A stretch of 28,888 nt of DNA from CAZOWW01 sp964583765 (lineage in GTDB: Bacteria; Actinomycetota; Actinomycetes; Actinomycetales; Kineosporiaceae), in NCBI GenBank assembly GCA_964583765.1, contig CAZOWW010000078.1:1-28888 (forward strand), in the 5' to 3' direction. The notes under the pieces are model-generated. The model saw nothing but the letters and a program-made list of their open reading frames with translations, ran no database searches and was not told where the DNA came from. The position numbers and the translations under genes are program-made. Below, in pieces: positions 17,975 through 25,400 of the stretch. The first letter of the stretch is position 1. The number at the start of each line of letters is the position of its first letter.

Positions 17975-19342
17975 TCAGTGCCTGCGGCGGCGGCGCGGTC
18001 GCAGCCGGCGCACCCGGATCCCCCGCAGGATCCCGAACCCGAGCAGGACTGCGGCCCAGAACGCGAGCTGCCAGCCGAGCTCCCACGGCACGAGGGTCAC
18101 CGCCACCGAACCGAGGAGGAGCAGCCTCAGGGCCCAGGCCAGGCGTACCGCGGATCGGGGGAGGTGCCGGGCATTGGTCAGACCCGCGGCCACCTCGCTG
18201 GCTGCCCTGCGCCAGGTCTGGGTCCAGCGCAGGGTGAGTCCGGCCCGTTGCCCGCTCGGGGCGGTCGCCAGCGGTTCGGCATAGAGGATCTCCCGGGCCA
18301 GCAGAGCGAGGGACGCCGCGAGGGCATCGACCTCGTCCGGCAGGGAACCGGGCAGCCACGGCGTGGTGAATGCGAGCAGCTGAGCCATGACCAGGAACGC
18401 CGCGGCCAGTCCCTGCGTGCCGCAGGTGAGCTCTCGGATCACCGCCCTGCGCGTGCTCGGGGACCAGACGGGCAGGAGCTCGCGGAATTGGGCCTGGGGC
18501 AGAACGAGGACGACCAGCGACAGCCACTGCAGCACTGCCACTGGTCTGTGCACGGTGGCCGCGCGCATCAGCCAATGGATGAACACGGCGAGCAGGACGC
18601 CGGTCGCGAAGGACCCCGCGAGCACGCGGAGGACGAGGAAGAAGTTCCTCCGGGCGAGCTCGTACCGGGGATCCGCGTGGGCCGCCCCGGCGAAGCCCTC
18701 CACCGCCCGCGCGAGCGAGGTGATGTCGCCGCCGCCTGAGCCGAGCAGGGGAAGCCGGGCCAGTTCGTTGCGGGCGCGGCTGTGCCCCGGATTGATCGTC
18801 AGCGCACGACGGAAGAACTGCTCCGCTGTCCAGAGCCGTCCCTGGGACTGGGCCACCTTGCCGGCCACGAAGTGGGGCTCGGCCTGGTCCGGGCCGAGCT
18901 CAAGAGCACGCTCGACCGCGGCGTCGGCCTCCTTCCAGTTGGGCTGGTCCTTCCGGGGATCGTCCCCGTTGATCCCGCCGGCCAACGCGCTCGCGAGTTG
19001 GGCGTGCCCGTACCAGATGTCAGGGCGGGCGGCGATCGCCCGTCGGGCGGCTCGGACGGCCTCCTCGTGCTTGCCGAGCTTCGACGCAGCCAGGCTGCGG
19101 ATGCGCTGGGCCCATTCGTCCGCCGGAGCGAGCGTGCAGGCCCGCCGCGCGGACCGTAGGGCCTCGGCGTTCTCGTCGGCATCCACCTGGGACAGGGCGA
19201 GCACGCACCAGGCGCGGACCTGGTCGGGGTCGTCGGCGAGCACGTGCCGCAGCAGTGTGATCGCTTCGTGGTGGCGCCCCAGATCCCGCAGAGCTTCCGC
19301 GCGGGCGATCCGGATCGCGATGTCATCCGCCGTTCCGCTCAT
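17975..19342 (-). CDS. TPR-repeat protein with multi-pass membrane C-terminus (copy 2)
   Basis: The product has 455 residues. Its ATG has GGGAG (complement of 19350-19354) 7 nt upstream, a good site. It is clearly paralogous to the following gene: both have IARA-x-ALxDLxRHxEA, a near-identical LLRxVLADDPDQ, EALRSARRAC, ADAAVE and GARNELARL-type blocks. TPRs cover about 10-195. Hydrophobic segments lie near 236-258, 268-285, 310-330, 340-350 (weak), 400-420 and 422-440, and the protein ends in a strongly basic cytoplasmic-type tail (RVRRLRPRRRRRH). This tail and a longer insert before the third TPR (GGINGDDPRKDQ) distinguish it from copy 1. Function is unknown, and a membrane-tethered scaffold is an inference. 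The two copies look like a local duplication that has diverged considerably. Confidence 0.86.
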   Translation of the reverse strand: MSGTADDIAIRIARAEALRDLGRHHEAITLLRHVLADDPDQVRAWCVLALSQVDADENAEALRSARRACTLAPADEWAQRIRSLAASKLGKHEEAVRAARRAIAARPDIWYGHAQLASALAGGINGDDPRKDQPNWKEADAAVERALELGPDQAEPHFVAGKVAQSQGRLWTAEQFFRRALTINPGHSRARNELARLPLLGSGGGDITSLARAVEGFAGAAHADPRYELARRNFFLVLRVLAGSFATGVLLAVFIHWLMRAATVHRPVAVLQWLSLVVLVLPQAQFRELLPVWSPSTRRAVIRELTCGTQGLAAAFLVMAQLLAFTTPWLPGSLPDEVDALAASLALLAREILYAEPLATAPSGQRAGLTLRWTQTWRRAASEVAAGLTNARHLPRSAVRLAWALRLLLLGSVAVTLVPWELGWQLAFWAAVLLGFGILRGIRVRRLRPRRRRRH

Positions 19343-19438
19343 CGACCCGCTCCCGCCGCCCGGGAGCTCCTCGTCCCGGGGCCGCCCTCGATGTGCAGGC
19401 GCTCCTCCGCCCGCGGCCTGCCGTCGAGGAGCATTCGG

Positions 19439-19453
19439 GCAGTATTCCTGCCG
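19439..19453 (-). promoter_or_regulatory. Shared promoter-like element upstream of TPR copy 2
   Basis: The minus strand reads CGGCAGGAATACTGC, matching the element before copy 1 (ATACTGC and the CAGG block). It lies about 97 bp before the ATG. AATACT could serve as a -10. Confidence 0.35.
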
Positions 19454-19492
19454 CAGGAGATTCCCGCCGGGGACCGCTGATCCCAGGGGTAT

Positions 19493-19516
19493 CGGTTCAG
19501 GCGAATGGGTGAACCG
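19493..19516. terminator. Inverted repeat after the HAD gene
   Basis: CGGTTCA (19493-19499) and TGAACCG (19510-19516) are exact complements with a 10-nt spacer. The site is 33 bp past the HAD stop, so a terminator is possible. It also lies upstream of TPR copy 2, so an operator is the alternative. Confidence 0.35.
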
Positions 19517-19548
19517 CTCGCGTCGTCACGCCGGACTTCCTCCGTATG

Positions 19549-20148
19549 TCATGACAGCTGGTCGGCGGCGATCAGGACGTCCTGGGCGGACATGCCGTCG
19601 GTCCACCGGACGGCGGACCAACCGTGTTCCCGGGCTGCGGCGACGTTGTCCTGCCGGTCGTCGAAGAACAGGACGTCACCCGGAGCGGTGCCGAACAGCT
19701 CGTCGGCGCGGGCGTAGATCTCGGGATCAGGTTTGGCCAGGCCGAGCTCGGCGGAGAAGGCGAGTACCTCGAAGGCGGCGGACCAGGAAGAGGCGCGTAC
19801 TCCGGCCGCGAGTGGTGCGGGGGCGTTGGAGAGCAGGCCGAGGCGCCTGCCGTCCAGCCCCGCCAGCAACGATGCTCCCGACGGCGGGAGCGTGCCCCAC
19901 TTGCGGGAGTCGAGGGCGGAGAGCCGGCGGACGAGCGCGGGGTCCGGCTCGCGGCCCAGCTCGGCCAGTATCGACGTCCAGTAGGTGTCCTCGTCCCCGC
20001 CGAGGTCGAAGGCACGCCGTTCGCGCCAGTAGGCGGCCCACAGCTCGTCGACCGTGATGCCCAGCTCGCTGGCGAGCACCGGCAGCACGTCGCCCGAGGG
20101 GACGAGCACATCGCCGACGTCGAAGACCAGGAAGGAGGGCTGCGACAC
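19549..20148 (-). CDS. HAD-superfamily hydrolase, YihX-like (HAD-IA variant 3)
   Basis: The product is a 199-residue soluble phosphatase-like protein with a GTG start at 20146-20148. Only a weak ribosome site is seen (GGAAGG about 12 nt upstream). HAD motif I is FDVGDVL with nucleophile Asp10. Position +2, normally the general acid Asp, is Gly12, as in E. coli YihX-type proteins (FDLGNV). Motif II is LLSNAP with Ser107. Motif III is the Lys139 of GLAKPDPEIY. Motif IV is FFDDRQDN with Asp163/Asp164 for Mg2+. The helical cap at about 20-95 is type C1. A small phosphorylated metabolite is the likely substrate, perhaps a sugar phosphate, but this cannot be specified. It is divergent from the small gene at 20340 and co-directional with the TPR genes across a 206-bp gap, so it is probably not in an operon with them. 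Confidence 0.87.
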   Translation of the reverse strand: MSQPSFLVFDVGDVLVPSGDVLPVLASELGITVDELWAAYWRERRAFDLGGDEDTYWTSILAELGREPDPALVRRLSALDSRKWGTLPPSGASLLAGLDGRRLGLLSNAPAPLAAGVRASSWSAAFEVLAFSAELGLAKPDPEIYARADELFGTAPGDVLFFDDRQDNVAAAREHGWSAVRWTDGMSAQDVLIAADQLS

Positions 20149-20327
20149 GTGGCGACCCTACCTTCCGCCTCGAACGGCGTCGGGCCCCTGTCCGGCAGGG
20201 CTCTTCCCGGCGGAGGCGTGCGCGGACGGGACCCTCGTGGACCGCTCGTCCTCGGCAACTCGTGGTCCGCGACCGGTGAAGGCGACCCGCTGATCCGGAA
20301 TGCCGGACTCGGCTCGGGAAGCACTCC

Positions 20328-20333
20328 TACCCT
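20328..20333 (+). promoter_or_regulatory. -10 box for a probable leaderless transcript
   Basis: TACCCT fits the actinobacterial TANNNT -10 consensus and ends 6 nt before the ATG at 20340. This would place transcription start at or next to the start codon. No ribosome site is visible. No good -35 is seen. Confidence 0.45.
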
Positions 20334-20339
20334 GAACTC

Positions 20340-20852
20340 ATGAACCGTCGTGAACGGCACACCACGGAAGGTGTCCTCTCCGGCCTGTCGGCCGCGGAGC
20401 AGGGTGCCCTGCAGGCGTGCGCTCGTGACTACGGGATCGAGCTCGCCAGGGATGCCACCGTCTATGTCACGGAAATCACCGGCGAGACGCGACGATCGGT
20501 GTTCCGCCGGGCGACGGAGCAGTTCCGCGTGCGGATCGCCCTGGTGCTCGCCGACCCGGTGCTGCTGCTGGCGATCACCGGCGAGTCCGGGATCTCGGTG
20601 CTCCACGCGCGAATGCGGGACCTGCAGGCCTCCAGCGCCGCCGATTCCCTGCCGGGTGTCGAGCCCGGGTCCCGGCTGGCCCGCAAGCTGGAGGAACTCG
20701 GTGGCGACGGCGTCGACCTGGCCGGGTTCCGGGTGAGTGGCGAGGACACCGCGGCCACCGGCAGCTACTTCCTCCAGGTGGGTCCACCCGACGGCGAGCG
20801 CGCGAAGGCGGCGATCACTTCGGCCGTCGCGCGCGGATCTTCCGGCGAGTAG
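20340..20852 (+). CDS. Unrecognised 170-residue soluble protein
   Basis: I do not recognise this family. The frame has strong GC third-position bias, and the start has a leaderless-type promoter just before it. The protein is predicted to be mostly helical at the N-terminus (GLSAAEQGALQACARDYGIEL), followed by a strand-rich segment (DATVYVTEITGETRRSVFRRATEQFRV), a hydrophobic helix-strand (IALVLADPVLLLAITGESG) too polar to be a clear membrane anchor, and a C-terminal region with SYFLQVGPPDGERAKAAI. There is no signal peptide, no cysteine cluster and no obvious catalytic motif. It stands alone, divergent from the HAD gene and convergent with the G5 lipoprotein gene. A second out-of-frame reading over the same bases (from 20350) lacks the codon bias and is rejected. 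Confidence 0.7.
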   Translation: MNRRERHTTEGVLSGLSAAEQGALQACARDYGIELARDATVYVTEITGETRRSVFRRATEQFRVRIALVLADPVLLLAITGESGISVLHARMRDLQASSAADSLPGVEPGSRLARKLEELGGDGVDLAGFRVSGEDTAATGSYFLQVGPPDGERAKAAITSAVARGSSGE

Positions 20853-20959
20853 GTGCCTTCGCCGGCGCGGGGCCTGCGGGCGAGAGCATCGTGCCGGCGG
20901 CCGGGTCCGGGTGAGATGTCCCGCCCGGATCCCAGCCGCATGGTGTCCGACTCGAGGTC

Positions 20960-21748
20960 CTACTCGCAGCCCCAGCCGTCGCCGTCGGCGTCCAGGCCGT
21001 AGATGTCGACCCCGATCACGTGCACGGGGCCCCGTACGTATGCGGGACCGTTGCCGCTGCCACCCGCGCAGTCGACGTCGCTGGCGATCGGCACGCAGGC
21101 CCCGCTGTAGTTCGGGTCGCACGAGGAGCGTTGCGTCGGCTGCGTCGTGCGGGTGCCGACGCGCACGACCCGGTCGATCGGCGTCTTGACGACGATGCGG
21201 GTGATGACCTGCCGCTGCTTCTGGACGCCGTCGATCACGGTGACCCGGTACCGGATCCGTTCCCGTCCGCTGGCCCCGGCCGTGAGGACCTTGCGGGTGC
21301 CCTTCGCCAGGGTGGAGTCCTTCTGGGTGCGGGTACGGAAGGGAAGTGTCCTGGTCACGGTGACGATGGTGATCCGCGTGCGTGTGGCCGGAGTGGTGGC
21401 CGTGGTCGTCGTCGTGGTGCTGTTAGATGCCGACGACGTGTGCCCGGCACCGTGTGCGCCCGAGGCGTTCTGGGTCATGGGTGCTGTGCCCGGGGCGGCT
21501 GCGGTGGACATCGGCTGCCGGGTGCCGAAGCCGTGCACGGTCGTGGACTCCGCCGAGGTGCTGCCGCACGCTGAGGTGAGGCCCACCAGAGCGGTCAGGC
21601 CGAGCGCCGCGGCATGACGTCCGGTGCGTCGGACCGTCGCCTGGCCGGCGCGTCCCGTCCGGACTTGTCGTGCGATGAAGGTGGTTGGCTTCGGCTGGAT
21701 GCCCTCGTAACGCCCCCGACCCGACCTGCCCCCCATGCGGTTTCTCAT
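20960..21748 (-). CDS. G5-domain lipoprotein with C-terminal Excalibur calcium-binding motif
   Basis: The product has 262 residues from ATG 21748. An ATG four codons later is equally possible, and neither has a good ribosome site. The basic N-terminus of about 45 residues is long for a signal peptide. It is followed by a hydrophobic stretch and a lipobox LTSAC with Cys61, so the protein should be lipid-anchored outside the cell. A Ser/Thr-rich spacer (65-120, with runs of Thr) follows. A G5 domain lies at about 124-198 (VTRTLPFRTRTQKDSTLAKG, GVQKQRQVITRIVV), a module linked to cell-wall polysaccharide binding. The last 54 residues contain CDPNYSGACVP, DVDCAGGSGNGPAYV and DADGDGWGCE, an Excalibur-type calcium loop with Asp253, Asp255 and Asp257 and a paired Cys. 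This arrangement is common in actinobacterial wall-associated proteins. It probably acts at the cell wall, but its exact role is unknown. Confidence 0.88.
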   Translation of the reverse strand: MRNRMGGRSGRGRYEGIQPKPTTFIARQVRTGRAGQATVRRTGRHAAALGLTALVGLTSACGSTSAESTTVHGFGTRQPMSTAAAPGTAPMTQNASGAHGAGHTSSASNSTTTTTTATTPATRTRITIVTVTRTLPFRTRTQKDSTLAKGTRKVLTAGASGRERIRYRVTVIDGVQKQRQVITRIVVKTPIDRVVRVGTRTTQPTQRSSCDPNYSGACVPIASDVDCAGGSGNGPAYVRGPVHVIGVDIYGLDADGDGWGCE

Positions 21749-22179
21749 GGTGATCAGTCAACCACTAAGGGTGTCCGGTTCGGTGAGATCGTGGGGAGGG
21801 TCAGGTGAATGGGGGGTACCCGAGGATGACGGGAAGCCCCCCGCTCGTTCGGACGCCCGAGGACGGGATCCGGCGAGGACGGGACCCTCAGGGACGCCGA
21901 CCGTTGTGCCATCCCCGCCCCGAGTGGGGGGCTTGACTTGTCTCATCTGGCCCTGCGACGAACAACGGCGACCGCAACCCACTCTCCCGGGGCGTCCGGC
22001 GGTCGGCGCCGGGAGCGTCCACGACGCCGCCGTGGAGCGAAGCGTGGAGCTAACTTCGGGGCATATTTGGGGCGGACCACCGCTGCAAACCGGTCGCGGC
22101 CGGACCCTACCGGACAACGCAAGATCGGCCCGAGACCATGTCGCTGCGGGTCAAGGGCCGAATGAGGTGGTGCGCAGGG
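21749..22179. other. Intergenic region between G5 lipoprotein and tRNA fragment
   Basis: I find no supportable gene. It contains an 11-bp direct repeat CGAGGACGGGA (21858-21868 and 21874-21884). A weak hairpin GCCCC...GGGGC (around 21917-21932) is followed by CTTGACTTGT. The minus-strand frame spanning 21943-22251 runs through the tRNA fragment and is an artefact. Confidence 0.5.
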
Positions 22180-22223
22180 TGCGCGCCCGGCAGGGATCGA
22201 ACCTGCGACCGACGGATTAGAAG
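22180..22223 (-). other. 3' half of a tRNA-Arg(UCU) gene; candidate integrase attachment site
   Basis: On the minus strand, from 22223 down: anticodon loop CTTCTAA (anticodon TCT), 3' anticodon stem TCCGT, variable loop CGGTC, T-stem GCAGG, T-loop TTCGATC, T-stem CCTGC, 3' acceptor strand CGGGCGC, discriminator G, then CA. The bases 5' of the anticodon loop (TCCCG) cannot pair with TCCGT, and no D-arm or 5' acceptor strand (GCGCCCG) follows, so the 5' half is absent. Breaks exactly at the anticodon loop are characteristic of att cores used by tyrosine integrases. With this orientation, the foreign side is to the right, towards the CRISPR array. Confidence 0.8.
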
Positions 22224-22341
22224 CGGGAGACTGTCCGTGATGTCGCTTCACCTTGCCGCCGCTCTTGAGGTGATCGGTGCTGGTGATGGTGCTCTCGTGT
22301 GCTCAGGTGTGCGATCGCCGATCGGCCGTGACGGCGGAGTT

Positions 22342-22360
22342 CGTGAGCAATCCGTGAGCA
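22342..22360. repeat. Direct repeat CGTGAGCA x2 (possible integrase arm sites)
   Basis: CGTGAGCA occurs at 22342-22349 and 22353-22360, an 11-bp pitch (about one helical turn). It lies 120 bp from the tRNA-fragment core. The spacing resembles arm-type integrase sites, but this is only suggestive. Confidence 0.35.
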
Positions 22361-22361
22361 G

Positions 22362-22397
22362 GTGGGCGCCCAACCAAGAGGACGAGGCCGGGCCGGG
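22362..22397. repeat. Decayed terminal CRISPR repeat (relic)
   Basis: The block starts exactly 72 bp before the first clear repeat. Its last part keeps GAGGCCGGG and a final GGG at the right positions (22384-22392 and 22395-22397), while the first 22 positions match poorly (about 6). It would be the most decayed of a graded series at the array's left end. Chance similarity in GC-rich DNA is possible. Confidence 0.4.
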
Positions 22398-22433
22398 GCT
22401 GTTGGAACACGGCGGAGAGCCGACCGCGGGAAA

Positions 22434-25400
22434 GCCGCGATGGAGCCCGGTCGCGGAGGCCGGGAAGGGGTAACGCAAGAGTCGGACCCGGCCCGTGGGG
22501 GACGCCGCCGCGACGGGGCCCGGCCGCGGAGGCCGGGAAGGGCCTGAGTTGGCTACTCCGAGACACCAGCGTGACACGCCGCGACGGAGCCCGGCCACGG
22601 AGGCCGGGAAGGGGCCGCCACCGACCGACTGGGCGGCCTTCGCGATGCCGCCGCGACGGAGCCCGGCCACGGAGGCCGGGAAGGGCTTGGACGATTGGCC
22701 GGCGCATCAGGCGGCCCTCGCGCCGCGACGGAGCCCGGCCACGGAGGCCGGGAAGGGGCCTCGCGTCCGGATCTCCATGCCCGGGTACGCCTCGCCGCGA
22801 CGGAGCCCGGCCACGGAGCCCGGGAAGGGGGCTGGCCCTGGCCCCCGTCGTCATGCACGCCATGCCCGCCGCGACGGAGCCCGGCCACGGAGGCCGGGAA
22901 GGGGACGAGGAGCACGCGCACGGCGTTGCCCTCGAAGGTGCCGCGACGGAGCCCGGCCACGGAGGCCGGGAAGGGGGCCCCACGGGCGGCCAACTTGGCC
23001 TTGTAGGCCTGGCCGCGACGGAGCCCGGCCACGGAGGCCGGGAAGGGGATCCGGACCGGGACCTCGGCGAAGTCGTCCGACGCGCCGCGACGGAGCCCGG
23101 CCACGGAGGCCGGGAAGGGGGGCTCCTACTCGGAGTCCTACCCGACCAGCGTGCCGCCGCGACGGAGCCCGGCCACGGAGGCCGGGAAGGGGACCCACAC
23201 CCTGCAGCACGACAAGCGCAACACCTTGCCGCGACGGAGCCCGGCCACGGAGGCCGGGAAGGGCTCCGTCACCGATCTCGACGAGATCAAGCAGCAGCTG
23301 CCGCGACGGAGCCCGGCCACGGAGGCCGGGAAGGGTCGCTATGGCCGCCTGAACGTTCGGATCGGTGTTAGCGCCGCGACGGAGCCCGGCCACGGAGGCC
23401 GGGAAGGGGACTCGGGGACGCACACCCACGACAGGTCCCGCGTGCCGCGACGGAGCCCGGCCACGGAGGCCGGGAAGGGGTCCCACTGCGCGGGCCACTC
23501 GGGGACCTCACCGCAGCCGCGACGGAGCCCGGCCACGGAGGCCGGGAAGGGGGCATGGGTTGGCTCGCACCGGATCGCCCCGGTCGTGCCGCGACGGAGC
23601 CCGGCCACGGAGGCCGGGAAGGGCTCACCGACGACGGCGCCCCGACCATGGGCAAGATGCCGCGACGGAGCCCGGCCACGGAGGCCGGGAAGGGCCTGCA
23701 GCCGCCCGGCACCCGCAGGGACATGATCCGGCCGCGACGGAGCCCGGCCACGGAGGCCGGGAAGGGCTCACCGACGACGGCGCCCCGACCATGGGCAAGA
23801 TGCCGCGACGGAGCCCGGCCACGGAGGCCGGGAAGGGCCTGCAGCCGCCCGGCACCCGCAGGGACATGATCCGGCCGCGACGGAGCCCGGCCACGGAGGC
23901 CGGGAAGGGCAGCGTCTTGATGTCCGTCAAGGACGGCCCGACCCCGCCGCGACGGAGCCCGGCCACGGAGGCCGGGAAGGGGTGTCGATCGTGAGCTGCT
24001 GACCGGATTCGAGGGTGCCGCGACGGAGCCCGGCCACGGAGGCCGGGAAGGGCGGCACCTCGCGACGCCGTGGTCCTGGCCGTGTGGCAGCCGCGACGGA
24101 GCCCGGCCACGGAGGCCGGGAAGGGCCTGGCCACCCGTGGAGCCTGCGCGTTGATCAAGCTGCCGCGACGGAGCCCGGCCACGGAGGCCGGGAAGGGCCG
24201 CCCAGCACTGCACGACCATCGGGTTCGTGTACCCGCCGCGACGGAGCCCGGCCACGGAGGCCGGGAAGGGCGGCCTGCCGCCATCCGGCGTCCCGCTGCT
24301 CCTCGTAGCCGCGACGGAGCCCGGCCACGGAGGCCGGGAAGGGGAGCTGCGCCGCGAGCTGGTGCTGTGCCCAGCCGGGCCGTGACGGAGCCCGGCCACG
24401 GAGGCCGGGAAGGGCCAGTAGCCCAAAGTGTGGCCCGAGGCAACCGTGGCGCCGCGACGGAGCCCGGCCACGGAGGCCGGGAAGGGGACGACCCCGGGCC
24501 ACCCCTGGTGCCCAGCATCGGGGCCGCGACGGAGCCCGGCCACGGAGGCCGGGAAGGGCACGAGCAGTGGCGGGACCCCCACGCCGCCCACGAGCCGCGA
24601 CGGAGCCCGGCCACGGAGGCCGGGAAGGGCAGCCGAAGCAGTTGGATGCCGACGGGGCGAGGGTGCCGCGACGGAGCCCGGCCACGGAGGCCGGGAAGGG
24701 ATCTCATCCTGCGCCGCCTCGATGACCCCGGGTGCGCCGCGACGGAGCCCGGCCACGGAGGCTGGGAAGGGGATGCACCCGGCAGCGCACCGAGATCGGC
24801 TCGCCAGTGCCGCGACGGAGCCCGGCCACGGAGGCCGGGAAGGGGGTCACGATGCCCGAGCTGTCGAAGGCCTCGAGGCCGCCGCGACGGAGCCCGGCCA
24901 CGGAGGCCGGGAAGGGCGCGGTGCCCGACCCCGACGACGACCCGCGGGACCGGCCGCGACGGAGCCCGGCCACGGAGGCCGGGAAGGGGGGTGCTCCCTT
25001 CGGTCAGGCGCCGACGGTGCCGGAGCCGCGACGGAGCCCGGCCACGGAGGCCGGGAAGGGGAGGGTCTCGTGGAGCAGCACCCGGCAGCCGGGGGGCCGC
25101 GACGGAGCCCGGCCACGGAGGCCGGGAAGGGCGTGCCGCCCGTGTACGCGGTGTGCTCCTGGAGGGTGCCGCGACGGAGCCCGGCCACGGAGGCCGGGAA
25201 GGGTCCTCGACGACAGGGTGGTCTTCAGCGCAGCGTCGTGCCGCGACGGAGCCCGGCCACGGAGGCCGGGAAGGGCTGCGCCCGGATCTCGTCGGTGAGC
25301 GGGACGACCCGCCGCGACGGAGCCCGGCCACGGAGGCCGGGAAGGGGAGCTGACAGGGATCCTCCTGGCACTGGCAGGTGCCGCCGCGACGGAGCCCGGC

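Noticed and set aside
20853..20959. Possible hairpin between the convergent small gene and G5 gene (TCCGGG...CCCGGA)
   Set aside because: Short stem with a bulge and a 12-nt loop; too weak to list as a terminator.
21943..22251. Minus-strand frame with NPSVAGSIPAG
   Set aside because: That peptide is the translation of a tRNA anticodon-to-T-arm region, a familiar false gene call.
22325..22339. GCCGTGACGG, similar to the repeat's first ten bases
   Set aside because: It is out of register with the 72-bp period (109 bp before the first repeat), and similarity ends after ten bases.
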